The notes under the pieces: model-generated
The model's database searches: none
Seen by the model: only the letters and a program-made list of their open reading frames with translations
Told to the model about the DNA's origin: nothing
Program-made: the position numbers and the translations under genes
Shown: positions 1 through 10,829 of the stretch, piece after piece
Layout of the letters: each line of letters starts with the position of its first letter
Numbering within the stretch: the first letter of the stretch is position 1
Assembly: GCA_947034895.1 (NCBI GenBank)
Contig: OX344761.1
Coordinates: forward strand, 77,809,839 to 77,873,838
DNA: 64,000 nucleotides
Reading direction: 5' to 3'
Source of the DNA: Rhytidiadelphus loreus
Taxonomy: Eukaryota; Streptophyta; Bryopsida; Hypnales; Hylocomiaceae

Positions 1-155
1 CTTCAGTTTTGGGGGAACAGCTGTTCCCGATAAAAAAAATTCAAAAAAAAATAAAAAAATAAAAAAAATTTACTCTTGCAAAAAAAAACAGAATTTTTTT
101 TATTTTTTTCCGACATGGAAGTCGCCATTAGGGGGCTGAAATCTCCTCTAATGAT
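1..155. mobile_element. Right part of a CATTAGA-type MITE, cut by the window edge
   Basis: The stretch starts with a short palindrome (GGGAACAGCTGTTCCC), passes through an A/T homopolymer-rich middle and ends near 155 with a terminus whose reverse complement begins CATTAGAGGAGATTTCAG. That terminus resembles the ends of the elements at 52551-52848 and, more weakly, 41336-41613. The left half lies outside the window. No coding sequence is seen. The family assignment is inference from terminal similarity. Confidence 0.45.
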
Positions 156-790
156 TAAATCAAAGGGGGAGTTTTCATTTAAATCCCTTCTCCACTAATT
201 TTTTAAGTTAGAGATGAAGGTGGTAAATAATTCATGAATACAAAGATGCTTGGAGAATCAAGAAAATTAAATGGAGAAGGTATTGCAAATATCTTCATGC
301 TTTATTTTGTATTTTGAAATACAGTTGATAAATTATAGACCCTTTAGTAGAATAATTCATTGAAATTTGCATAAATTAAATCAAAGGGGGAGTTTTCATT
401 TAAATCCCTTCCCCACTAATTTTTTAAATAAAAGATGAAGGTGGTGAATAATTCATGAGTACAAAGATGCCTAGAGAATCAAGAAAATTAAATGGGGAAG
501 GTATTGCAAATATCTTCATGCAATATTTTGTATTTTGAAATACACTTGATAAATTATAGATCCTTTAGTAAGATAATTCGTTGAAATATGCATAAATTAA
601 ATCAAAAGGGGAAATTTTTCTTTAAATCCCTTCCATCTAATTTTTAAATTAGACATGAAGGTGGTAAATAATTCATGAGTACAAGAATACTTGGAAAAAA
701 GAAGAATTCAAATGGGGAAGTTTTTTATACAAATCTTTGTGCATTATTTTGTATTTTAAAATCCACCTCATGAATAATCACTAGAAGAGA
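156..790. repeat. Three tandem copies of a 221-bp AT-rich unit
   Basis: The motif TAAATCAAAGGGGGAG recurs at 156 and 377, and in variant form at 598, giving a period of exactly 221 bp twice. Each unit carries the same order of sub-motifs (AAATCCCTTC, GATGAAGGTGGT, AATTCATGA, TATTTTGTATTTT). The third unit is more diverged and stops short. No ORF is present, so it looks like a short satellite block. From 791 to 996 I see only AT-rich sequence. Confidence 0.85.
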
Positions 791-996
791 AAGGAATGTT
801 TTAGGTATGGTCTTAGCAATATAGTTCTATAATTTATGACCTTTTAGCAAATTATAGTAAATATTTATTAGAAATACATTTGTTTTCAATAAAAATTTAC
901 TAAAAATCTCCCTAAAGATCATAAGATTGTAGGACTATACTACTAGGTTGTACTTAAAATAGCCTTTTCTCTTGTAGAGAATACATTGTTAGGATG

Positions 997-2145
997 TTAA
1001 GCTCTAAAGTCTCAATTGTCTTTGTAGCTTGCAAAATGGATTTTGGGCAACTTCATATAAGGTCAATTTTTTATGAAGCTTTTGATACTTTTTCATGATA
1101 TAGATAAACTTACTAGTTTTATGGGATTGTAATTTGTATTTTAATTGGTGCCAAAGAGCAAGAGTTATACCACAATAAGCCTAAATATAAATTAGGTGAA
1201 CAAAAGCAAATTCACAAAAACTTGAATTAAAAATTAAAGTTTTTTTGTTCTCATAGATTGGAATTTTTTTGTACTTCAAAAGCTTTGGTTCATTTTTTTT
1301 GGATTGATGGTATGAAAATTATAGAGCATCTTCTTTTGTGAGCAATCATAGTATCATATTAAAAAAAATTAGGCATAGGATTCTTTTGGGCCATTCAAGT
1401 TTCAAACTTTTTCAAAACAATTAAACAAATAAGTTCAAAAGATTAACTTTGATTGATAGAACAATCTTACCATTGGAATTAGTGTGTTTTAATTCTATTT
1501 TAAAGCTATTAATGATAAAGTTTTTTCTCTCTATAATATACTTTCTTTTACTTAATAATTTTTTAAAGAATGAAACTACATTATTTTTAAATTTTAAATT
1601 TTTTATATTTTCAAATCAATTTTGAATGATGAAATTTTTTTAATTCAAGACTATAATGCAAACTTTTTTAAATTAACCCCTGAGCGCCCAGCCCATGTTC
1701 ACAAAAATCCAAACCTTTCTATACTCATTCCAATTAAACTATCACCTAAAAAAAGATCTACACTAATTGACTGAACCGATTGATAGTAGAGACATGTCCA
1801 AAGATACATCGAGAGGGACGTGTCCTTTAACCGTACCATTGAAAAGATTATAAGAGTCAAACAAGGACATCTTTCAAAAATGGAGAGGCCATATTTTGGC
1901 CCCTTGGGCGCTCAGGGATTAAGAAGATTCAAAGTAGTTTGCCAATATGTCACAAATGTTATCTCTTTACTTTGAACGCATTTACCTTACAATCTATGTG
2001 GTGAAAGTGTTTGAAATTTTTTCCACACATTGTCATACTATTCTACTTTAAGATCCTATGGTTACATATTCAAAAATGTCATTAATTTTTTTTTCTCTTT
2101 GTACTAGAAATAGTAGTTTTGAGAGTTTTTTTGGACAATTGCAAC
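997..2145. mobile_element. Diverged copy of the TTAA-flanked CCCCTNAAGG repeat family
   Basis: Starts after TTAA at 997-1000 with GCTCTAAAGTCTCAATTG. It is similar along most of its length to the better preserved copy at 38693-39617 (for example GGATTTTGGG, TTAATTGGTGCC, AAGATCCTA, AGTTTTGAGAGTTTTT). The right terminus has decayed into the minisatellite that begins near 2148. It is longer than its relatives because a second element (1677-1918) sits inside it. It has no coding capacity. The family assignment rests on visible similarity between copies. Confidence 0.7.
1677..1918. mobile_element. Nested 242-bp MITE with TTAA target duplication
   Basis: TTAA at 1673-1676 and again at 1919-1922 brackets a 242-bp segment. 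Its two ends are inverted copies sharing the 13-nt core CCCTGAGCGCCCA. The segment interrupts the larger repeat at a point that is continuous in the copy at 38693-39617, so the empty site is visible by comparison. TTAA duplication with CCC-type ends is the habit of piggyBac-like and some other TTAA-specific DNA transposons. The superfamily is inferred; no transposase is present. Confidence 0.8.
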
Positions 2146-2147
2146 AA

Positions 2148-2325
2148 ACAGGTTGCCCCTAGAGACCAGAGGTCGCCCCTAGGAACCAGAGGTCGTCCCT
2201 AAGGACCAGAGGTCACCCTTAGACCCGCGGTCGCCCTTAAAGGGACCAGAGGTCGCCCCTAGACCCGCAATCGTCCTAGATTTCGGACCCGTAGTCGTCC
2301 TAGTACCTGTGGTCGCCCCTCATGA
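2148..2325. repeat. Degenerate minisatellite, unit about 20 bp (GACCAGAGGTCGCCCCTAG)
   Basis: Roughly nine imperfect copies of a unit close to GACCAGAGGTCGCCCCTAG run head to tail, with later copies drifting to GACCCGCGGTCG and GACCCGTAGTCG. It is far more GC-rich than its surroundings. A second low-complexity patch with repeated CGACA follows at 2403-2460. The unit contains CCCTAAGGACCA, close to the terminus of the TTAA repeat family (CCCCTAAAGGACCA). Confidence 0.75.
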
Positions 2326-2554
2326 AGCACGCCACGTCACAGCCATGTAGGACAGTCTGTTTTACCAAGGGGTAAAAAAATTTGAAATCCAAAATCCGTA
2401 CACGACAACAAAAAACGCCCATACTCGACAACTCGACAATTCGACATGCGACATGCGATGTCTATTAGACACAAAAACCTGAAATTCTGTCAGACAAGAC
2501 AACCCTGCTCCCACCTACCGTGGTAGAAAAGAAGATTACGGGAGTAAACGAGAG

Positions 2555-3264
2555 GTGGTGGCGGACTTTTGGTTTTGTTGGGATGACATTGAACAATGTG
2601 TGAAAGGCTCAAAGCGCAAATGGGTCATTGATTGGCCAGAGGTGCCGGAGGTTTGGCTTGTGTTGATTGGAACTAATTTGAGTAGGGACGAGATTTTGTT
2701 ACTACAGCATGCAAGCTTCCCCCTCGAAGAACAACTTGCATTATCACCACGCCGACTTTTCAATATATCAAAAGTATTCAAGAGCGTGATCTATGATCAA
2801 CCATCGCCATCCAATTCAACTCAATATCCAACACGACTCAATATCCAACAGTTCGGAACAACAAAACCATACGCCGAATTGGAAATGCACCTACTACTGA
2901 ACATCGGAACAAGTGGGAGAGCACGGGCAATGTAAGAGGGCAAATCGTGGGAGTGACTTTGCTTCCCTTTCCAGGCCTTGGTGCAATAGTGTCACTTGAG
3001 ACAAGGGCATACCCCAACAAAAATGTGTATCGAATTACTGTGGGTATGTTCCCCACGTGCACGTGCCCAAATTTTACAAATATGGTTGTTTCTGCAATTG
3101 GAGGTCGACAGAAGTACGTGAATTGCAAGCACTTGTACTATTTGTTTAGATACTTCTGCAAGATGGACATCAATGACGATGTTTTCATTCATGTACCAAA
3201 TTATAGCTTCAATGAGTTGAAGTTACTTATAGTTCGAGCAAGGATCATCACAGTTTTAGAATAG
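2555..3264 (+). pseudogene. Broken ORFs ending in a SWIM-type zinc finger, probably transposon-derived
   Basis: Two overlapping frames look coding-like. Frame A (2555-2935) holds a Trp/Asp-rich stretch (WDDIEQCVKG, WVIDWPEVPEVW). Frame B can be read from just after a TGA near 2794 through to 3264 and contains CTCPNF, a spacer, then NCKHLYYLF. This is the CxC...CxH pattern of SWIM zinc fingers, which are common next to MULE/FAR1-type transposases and in related host genes. The switch between frames near 2800-2930 implies a frameshift or an unrecognised intron. No transposase DDE core is visible. It could alternatively be an exon of a host SWIM gene. Local GC is higher than in flanking DNA. Confidence 0.45.
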
Positions 3265-4657
3265 GCATATCTACATTTTGTTTTTTACTTAATTCGTAAT
3301 GTTTTCATTTACTTATTACGATTGAAAGGATTTTGTGGCATTTTCACATTTTCACATTTTCACATTTTCACATTTTCACATTTTTCTTGTTTTCATTTTC
3401 ATTCTTTTTCAATGTTCATTACATTTTTTTTTTATATATTCATTTATATTTTTTTCATTTTTTTTTCATTTTTTGGAAGTAGGTTTCTTGTATTTTATAC
3501 GAGCATGACATTCCAGGAGTGGTCACTCCCTTAGGTCATATGGAGTGGAATAGTGGTGGCTGAAAGAAATTCTACATGAAATGAACCTAGGCAAACTGTG
3601 CACAAAAATCCTTTGAATCCACGGTAATAGGGATAGCGGTCATAGGTCTTTAAATTTTCTTGAAATATAAAAAAATTCCACAAATTTTAATTATTTTTTT
3701 CAAAAAATATGTGTTTTCGGTATAAAAGTCTAAAAAACATAACTCCAACGTTCACAGCTCACACGCTAGCGTCGTTGAGCTATAGCACACTTGATTTGAG
3801 GTTTCATGTGGTAGTGGCACCCATTTGAATATTGGATGAGTTAATATAGGCTAGGACAAGATTTTGATGTTTTATATGGTATTTGGGTACTAGTATGTTA
3901 GTATTGAAATACAACCAAGAGTATATACATACACATAAATTTGGTATATGTATCATAATATGGTGTGATATATATTATATATGGATCTTATACATATAAA
4001 TCTTTTACATACAAATAGCACTAGCATATATAATCTATACTTATGATATTTGAATTGAATAATATTTTTGATCCTATTATGTAAATAAAAGATTCTTCAA
4101 ACAAATAAGAGATTGGAATATATACTTGAAGGATAATTTGTTACTTAGTGGAGTTTTCTTATGCTCTTGACCTAATGTAGTTGCAATCAGAAACCCAACA
4201 TTTTCCTTAGGCCACTCTTGCTACTTGATACTGGAGGAATATTAAATTCGAAAAAGGTGGAATTGTAGGGTGAATATGAAGGTATTGTTTTCATAGGACA
4301 TTAGTTAGAGTTGATAGTGTTTCATTGTTTTTGGATTTTCACTTGAACAATAAGATGTATCTAGTATATTTAATTGCAATGTTGATGATGTTAGTGAATG
4401 TAGTGGTGGTGGTTTGTTTGGGTAGTTCAAGTTGTTGGCAAAGTATAATAAAAAAAGGCGTGGATCTTGTCCCCCTGGATCTAGCTGTGAGGACAATAAG
4501 GGTATATATGTGCACCCCATCCATGAGTTTTGGTCATTTGAATGCTAGTGTGGTATTTATTTGTTTTTAAGGTTAATAGAGTCTTAAGAGAATTTGACAT
4601 TGCAGTAAGTGAATTTGAGGTATTGCATTGTATGTGGAGTAAGTTGGGGAGCATTAT
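3265..4657. other. AT-rich gap with low-complexity CACATTTT array
   Basis: 3344-3385 is a tandem CACATTTT/TTTTCACA array, followed by T-rich sequence to about 3470. The rest is AT-rich without a convincing reading frame. Short ORFs near 4305-4670 overlap on both strands and show no family motif. Confidence 0.5.
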
Positions 4658-4890
4658 AGTGCAAGATTGCACTAGAAAAAAATAATTTGGCTAATAAATG
4701 GCAATAAATCATGAAATTTTTTGCCAAAAATTTTTAGATTAAATTGCTAGATTGTGGATGAAAATTGAATTATAGACATGCAATATGTGCTAATGTGAAA
4801 TTTTCTATCCAATATGTGGATGAATGATGAAATTTGAAGCACCACTATAACATTTTATATTGCCACTTTGGCACTTCATAAATTAAAAAA
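4658..4890. repeat. Dispersed repeat, copy 1 (partner at 51177-51430)
   Basis: Shares a long ordered series of motifs with 51177-51430 in the same orientation: CAAATCATGAA-type start, TTGCTAGATTGTGGATGAAAA, ATTATAGACATGC, CAATATGTGGATGAA, GCACCACTATAACATTTTAT. Both copies begin with a small hairpin of the AGTGCAAGATTGCACT type. Non-coding. From 4891 to 5486 I see nothing beyond AT-rich sequence and a short GT run near 5040. Confidence 0.8.
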
Positions 4891-5486
4891 ACAAAATTGG
4901 TGTGGAATGTGTAAGATGTCTCAACAAAGTTTGACTTCATAAGTGTAGTTATTGAGCATGGTACATGTACACATGTACAACTATGAAGGTACTATATGAA
5001 GGTTTGAAGTTGTCGGCATTCATAAAGAGGTAGCTTCTTGTGTGTGTGTGTGATAAAGAAGTTTCAAATGTCTTGAACTACTTTCAATTATGTCTTTGAA
5101 TGTGGAGGGCTTTTATGTAGGTGTACACTATAGGAGGACATGGAGCTAAGTATTTAGTTGTTGGAGATTACATAGCTAGTGGCCATAGAATGGAGGGAAT
5201 AAAATGTAGGCTAGAAAAGATGTTTTTGAGTCTACAATAGACTACTTCAAAATGAAATTGGGGTTGAAAGTTGTGAAATTGGGTTAAACATTTATTGTTT
5301 TATAACTCCAAGGAACACCTCCATGTGATTTAGACACATGAACAAAAGTTCCTTCATTATTCCACAATTTTGAAGGGAAGGTTTTGGATTACCATTGCAA
5401 TTTATGTAGGAAGTCCAAAGAACCACATTCATATTCAAATGGACTAGAATAGTCCTCCAAAGGACAACAATGGGAGCTATATGTAA

Positions 5487-5606
5487 AGGGAGAGGTCCGA
5501 TGAGGAGGGCCTCCTATAATAGGGTGCTCGAGCAGGAGGAGGGCGTAGCTTGACCGATGTTGAGTGCTCCCTATTACAGGAGTCCCGACGAAGAGGGACT
5601 CTCCCG
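5487..5606. mobile_element. Small GC-rich foldback element
   Basis: The left arm (about 5489-5534, GAGGAGGGCCTCCTATAATA then GGGTGCTC) pairs imperfectly with the right arm (about 5556-5605, GAGTGCTCCCTATTACAGGA then GTCCC). It is a GC island in AT-rich DNA. It looks like a small hairpin MITE. No target duplication is obvious. Just downstream (5640-5750) are imperfect short repeats around TGTGAGATCAA. Confidence 0.55.
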
Positions 5607-6743
5607 GCGTAAAGCCCGGTCAAGACCTGTCGTGCCATGGTATCATGCAATTTAGTCTACCCTCGCAATTCTCACAAGACTAACCCTGTGAGATCAATTC
5701 TATAAGGTTAGCCCTATGAGATTAACCTTGTGAGATCTCACAGATGTGAGGGGTCGTAAAAAGATATTGCACTTTAGATGATTGGGCTTTACGTTTTAGC
5801 TTTGACCACCTATAATATATCTTTTTTTTACTGAAAAATGAGTCGACTAAAAAACATGTGAATTTTTTTCTAATTTGTTGTTCTATTGGAATTTTTTTGT
5901 GAAATCTAAATTTGTGCAATGCCCAAAGGGACCACAATGGGTATACTTACCTTAACCTTATAAGAGAAGGCAGCAAGCCTGTTCTTATGTGAGATCTCTC
6001 CAAAATCCCCAGGTTTAAGTCCTTACTCCAAGCTTTCTACTCTCACCCACAAGTATACTCCTTTTGGTGATCTTCATGAGCGTTTCTTAGAAAATGGAGC
6101 TAATGATAGCATCGTAAAATTTCTACTAAAATTTCTGACTGAACCAATTCAAAAAACAGGATGCAGAAGGCTTATGATTTACCGGCATACGTGAAGAATC
6201 CAGAACATAGACGAGCCTATTCTTTAACATTAATAGCGAAAACCTGGTGACATCAGATGTAAGATAATTGTGCAACCTTGCCCCAAAGCAATTCCTCCAG
6301 ATTCTTGCCTAAAATGTCCTGATTCTGAACATGAGAACATGAGAAACTAGGATCGATTTTAGGTACACCTACAATTAGGACTCTGAAAATTCGTACTAGA
6401 TCACTCATACAATGTTCAAAACATACACAGTAAGGTGCATTAGAATTTGGTTTTCAATTGCAAACCAACCAATAAAAAAACTGGCAGTCTAATAATAACA
6501 GAGTCCATACTGAGAAGCTGAACACTTTCGGGTACACAGCTTACGCTGAGCATAGAAAGATCAAAATTGCATATAAAACCACGTGAACGCCACATAGTTG
6601 TGAAAAGAATAATTACACAGGCTAAGGAAGAGGAAATCGCGAGCCCTTCTATATATATACATCATCTCCGAAATAATATATGGACATACTACATCGATAA
6701 GAAACATAACATTAGGAACACAAGGATGCTGTTGCATTCAGAT

Positions 6744-8456
6744 TTATGACGAGGGATATATCATGCCCAAGCCAGTGGCCTTTACGATGGGGTCGAAAAC
6801 CTTGGCCCACTGGTCCACGCTCCAGCTCTCATCAGCTCCAGCCACTGCAACTCCATTGACTAGATAGGTCGGCGTGCCGACAACTCCTCTGGAGCATCCA
6901 TACTAAACAATCCACACGCAATCACAACAAAAAATCAGAAGGGAAATCAGTGAGAGCAGTAATTCAGAATTTTTTGCATTCGCTAGACTGTTGAAAAAGG
7001 TGCTGAAATAGATCACAATTTGAACATTGTGAATTCAAAACGTTCATAACAGTCTTCAGCAATGAGGAGTATGCACTCTTTCCATTTTGAAATGGAATCC
7101 GAAGCATCATGCTAGATAGAGTCAAGTTCTCTATAAATGAGAAAATAAATTAGTACAAATCTTGCTTAATTTATTTTCACTAATATCAAGTCAGAAGAGG
7201 AATCAGAGCAACAATTTTGTTTAGGGGATTTTGAGGATTAGCTTGACCGGCTAAAATGGCTAGAACTTCAAAGCCAAATACTGTGGATTCAATATGAATA
7301 ATGACTGATATATAACACCTGCTTAATTTAGCCACATTTAGGGGTAAAGTTTCTTGCCTTGAAGGAGATTCGAGTGGCTTGATCGGTGACAGAGTCGTTA
7401 AAGCCAGCTTCAAATGAATTAGCGGAGATACCAAGGTCGGTCGCCAAAGCTATCAGCCGGCTCACCACGTGTGCTGGCGTCTCATGGTTCGTGCTAGGAT
7501 TTAAGAATGTATCCTGCAAGTCCCAAGCTTTCACAAGTTAGAGACTAATGTGACAAAGTCTCAATGGTGCATTCGCATAGGCTGTATATCTGATACTGTC
7601 AATCGAAACCACGAGTATTACATATTATTCAAAAACAGAACATCATCGTACTAAATTTGAAATCTCGCAGATAAGGTCTCAGACATCATTTCGAAAAGAT
7701 CAAATTCTGGTTGTCAGTTAAAATCTTCATACACATTAACAAGATGTCCACTAATGGCAATCAAGGTCACGATTATCAAAACCTGTCGCAACTAAGTCTT
7801 TACAAACTTACGAATTATTTCTGATGCCAATGTCCTTGATTCCCACTATCTAGTCCAATGTACAAAAAAAAGTACAAAAAATCTCATAAGCAATCCCATA
7901 CCTGGGTGGCGAAGATGCGCTCCAAGAGGGGATACACAAGAGACGCATTCGTAAGCTGTGCAACATGAAGCGCCCGGCACGCGAAAAACGCATTATGATG
8001 AAACCTGACACGAATTCCACCAGCCCCCATGGCCCCATTTCATTCCACACTCAACAAGAGTCGCATCCAAGTGAAACATTGGATTGATCTAACAAGATGT
8101 TGTGTGTTTTATATAGTTTGAGTCTTCACATTAACAAGATGTTGTGATCCAGAAGGCAGGTAAGCTTACGGAGCAGGGAAGGGATGCACGATGACCACGA
8201 GCGAGGAGCCGTAGCGGTCCGCCACTTGCTTCACCACCGGCCACCCAATCTTGCAATCGATGCACAAGGGGTCGATGAAAACCTCCCAAAGCACAGGGCC
8301 GCGCATCACGGGGTCTGGCTTGCCGTTGTACACGAACCCATCGTAGCGCTCCGGAATTGAGAATTGGGCTAAGACAGTTTTGCTGCCCAGCAGAGACAAC
8401 CAGACTACTGCGAATTCCAGGGACGAGGCGAATTTGAGGGTACCCATCTTCGACAT
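6744..8456 (-). CDS. Secreted thioredoxin-fold (DsbA-like) protein, 234 aa, 4 exons
   Basis: Exons (minus): 8170-8456, 7902-8004, 7358-7513, 6744-6902; frame is continuous across all junctions and the stop is at 6744-6746. The start at 8456 (MSKMG) is chosen because a hydrophobic signal-peptide-like segment (residues about 8-30) follows directly; an in-frame ATG lies 9 nt further in, and upstream in-frame ATGs would add an unlikely leader. The fold is indicated by a CxxC pair (C65-I-D-C68) in the context DPLCIDC, HPFPAP, the helical segment FACRALHVAQ, and T192-P193, the expected cis-proline near the C terminus. Family knowledge: thioredoxin-like DsbA proteins exchange disulfides, here probably in the secretory pathway. 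The intron between exons 3 and 4 uses a GC donor (AAG|GCAAGA). It is transcribed away from the gene at 9031. Confidence 0.82.
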
Positions 8457-9030
8457 TTGCGAACTGGGCGGGATGGTGGAGTGCACACTAACTGAGGTGA
8501 AGGAAATGCTTGAGAGAAGGGAGAATGATAGTGGACACGAAATCTGGACCAGGGGGGAAGAAGGAGGAGCGACGTGTTTCGTCCACTTTTTGGACGTATC
8601 GTTCATCTTTCGTCCTTCTTGCAAGCATCCAACATCCGCAGCAACCCGGCAGGAGGATGCCCATTTGCTTGTTTGGTGTTTTTCGTGTGTGTGGTCAAGC
8701 GTTTGGCGATGGCGATGGCGATGGCGATGGTTGGGAGCAATGTGCTACGCCTCTTCCAGACTTTCATGGCGAGGTTTGGATCTCAAGGCGCACTTCTTTT
8801 CCAGCGATTCAGTCTACCAATTAGGGTTTTAGCAAATGCCTTCCTTCTGCTTCAACATTGGTATGAATGTTGCTATGATCTTTTCTCATGCCATAATTTA
8901 TTTTGCCAAAAAAACTCGAAATCTACATCCGCCTTCTTAGGGATTGATTGACTATATTGATTAAATTATTGGCTTCCGTTTTTGCTGAGTATGACTGGAT
9001 TGGAAAACCAGAGTGATAGGGCTGGAGGAT
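8457..9030. promoter_or_regulatory. Shared upstream region of two divergent genes
   Basis: The minus-strand thioredoxin-fold gene starts at 8456 and the plus-strand gene at 9031, leaving about 570 bp for both promoters and 5' leaders. It holds a GGCGAT hexamer array (four copies, 8705-8728). I see no clear TATA box. A plus-strand ORF beginning inside the hexamer array (Met-Ala repeats, then an amphipathic leader-like stretch) could be a small exon, but I cannot connect it to anything. Confidence 0.5.
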
Positions 9031-10829
9031 ATGGCGAAGCTGAGCAGCCAGATGCTGGCGGTCTTTCAACAAGAGCTTGGTAATTGACCTCGTACTCACT
9101 TGCATGGACTTGTCGATTCGAAGTTTTATGAAGAGTTGTCCTGAGTTTTAGGGTTTCAGATATGTTTCGTAGGTCGCCTCTAAATAATTCAAGTACTTTG
9201 GCCCAAGTACTGGCGAAGGAGCCCAGTGAGCGTCTGAAAGCGTACCAAGAGGCAGGGTATCGGCATTGTCACACCGATCATGCAGTGCTGGTCAAGTGTA
9301 AGTGATTCAAATTGCCATGGCATTTAGAATGCTCAAATTGCTTGTGTGAAATTCTGTTCGGGGTTGGTTGCAACTTTTGTTCAACTTTTGGATTCCCACC
9401 TTGTACTGATGGGAGCTTGTTTTTTGCAATGTTAAGAAACGACAGTGGACAATGCACTGAAGTTCCTCCAAAACCACGTCCAGCGAGGTATACTCCTGGC
9501 CTATTGCTCTTGCAAGTTGATGGTAGTGACTCTAACAGTCATTCTATTTAGTATTTCTGTCTCAACTCTTGCTGCAGGCCATCTTTTTATTTGGGATCTA
9601 TTTGAATATCTAATGACGTAGTACTACACTAGTCATGTTTTAGTAATTTTGACAAACTAAATCAGTAAAGTACCATTTCTCCAGTAAGAAACTATGGCTT
9701 GAAGGAATTGCATCAGCTAGCTGCACTAAGTGTAATGAAAGTCTGGTTTCCTTGACTTGAAACAAGTATGACAATAATTGATTTGCATTTTTGTGCTCTG
9801 AATATTGTTTCTCTCCGAATGCTTTTTGACTGAGGAAACTAAGATTTAGTGTCAGACACTAGTAAACCCGCTCCCTGGGGATATTCCAGAAAACCTACTT
9901 GCCTTAAACCTTGACCTTTTTTAATCTCCCGGGAATTAGTTAAACCTAGCCCTTGTACGCAGTTTCTAATGTAAATCTTGCCGATTGTAATGAGATAGGT
10001 TTTCTTCGGGTGAGATACGGTATATTTCTAGGGTTGGATTTAGGGTTGATCGACTTGGTTGTTGATTTCACCGATTCCAGCTCGTGAAGTCATTGAGGAG
10101 CTTCAAAAGTTGCTGGAAGAAGCAAATGGGATTATGCATGACGACTTGAACGCGCGGTTGGGTAACGTTGCATTGACTGAAGGTGTGGGGAGTTCCGAAA
10201 CTGCCCAACCTGGTGATCTTGGACAAGGAGTGGGCATTGGACAGGTACGCATCTATCCATGATGTTTAAAAGCGATATGAAACGTGTCGGACATGGAGGA
10301 AGGCTATTGCATTTGCTGCTTGAACGAGGACTTTACTGGTTGTGTTTCTAATCGTGCATTTCCTTTCTACAGGTATCCTCTCCAAATATCAGAGTGCGGC
10401 AGCTGCTTACATCAGACTATGTGACAACAATGGCAGCCATTTATGGCATGCTACAGCAAGACTTCATCATGCAGGTCTCTTCAAATCACTGCGCTCTTAT
10501 CCAGTAATTGGTTCAAAGCATTAATGCGTATACAGCTCTTTTATTAAACACTCGTAGTGAATTCTGATATGTCTTGAACTTTAATCATTTCGGTTGCAAT
10601 TCATGTCTGCAGCTCCTTTGATGAATCGATTTGATCATGGTCTTTGTCTGAAAAAGCATACTAATGCATTTGGTGCGTGGCGAAACAGCAAAGGGTGGTT
10701 GTTACTCTTGGATTAGACTTGTCTTCTGAACTTCTCCAAAACTACCAAATGATGTGGACGTTACGGCCTTTTGTGGATGAATCCGTTGTGGAGGAGGCTC
10801 TCACTTGGACCACACCATTTACGGGTTAG
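9031..10829 (+). CDS. Conserved-looking 211-aa helical protein of unknown function, 6 exons
   Basis: Exons: 9031-9079, 9160-9297, 9446-9487, 10081-10244, 10373-10474, 10689-10829; all introns are GT-AG and the frame closes with TAG. I do not recognise the family. The N terminus (MAKLSSQMLAVFQQEL) leads into a charged segment with KEPSERLKAYQEAGYR and CHTDHAVLVK. A helix rich in Glu/Leu follows (EVIEELQKLLEEANG), then a Gly-rich linker (LTEGVGSS), then LLTSDYVTTMAAIYGMLQQD and a final segment with YQMMWTLRPF. No signal peptide or membrane segment is evident. The small exon 3 (42 nt) is the least certain, because its acceptor was chosen for frame only. The many-exon structure with coding-like composition argues for a real gene. 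It is divergent from the thioredoxin-fold gene. Confidence 0.75.

Noticed and set aside
156..790. 221-bp tandem units as a CRISPR array
   Set aside because: Units are long, AT-rich and contiguous with no unique spacers, and the DNA is eukaryotic.
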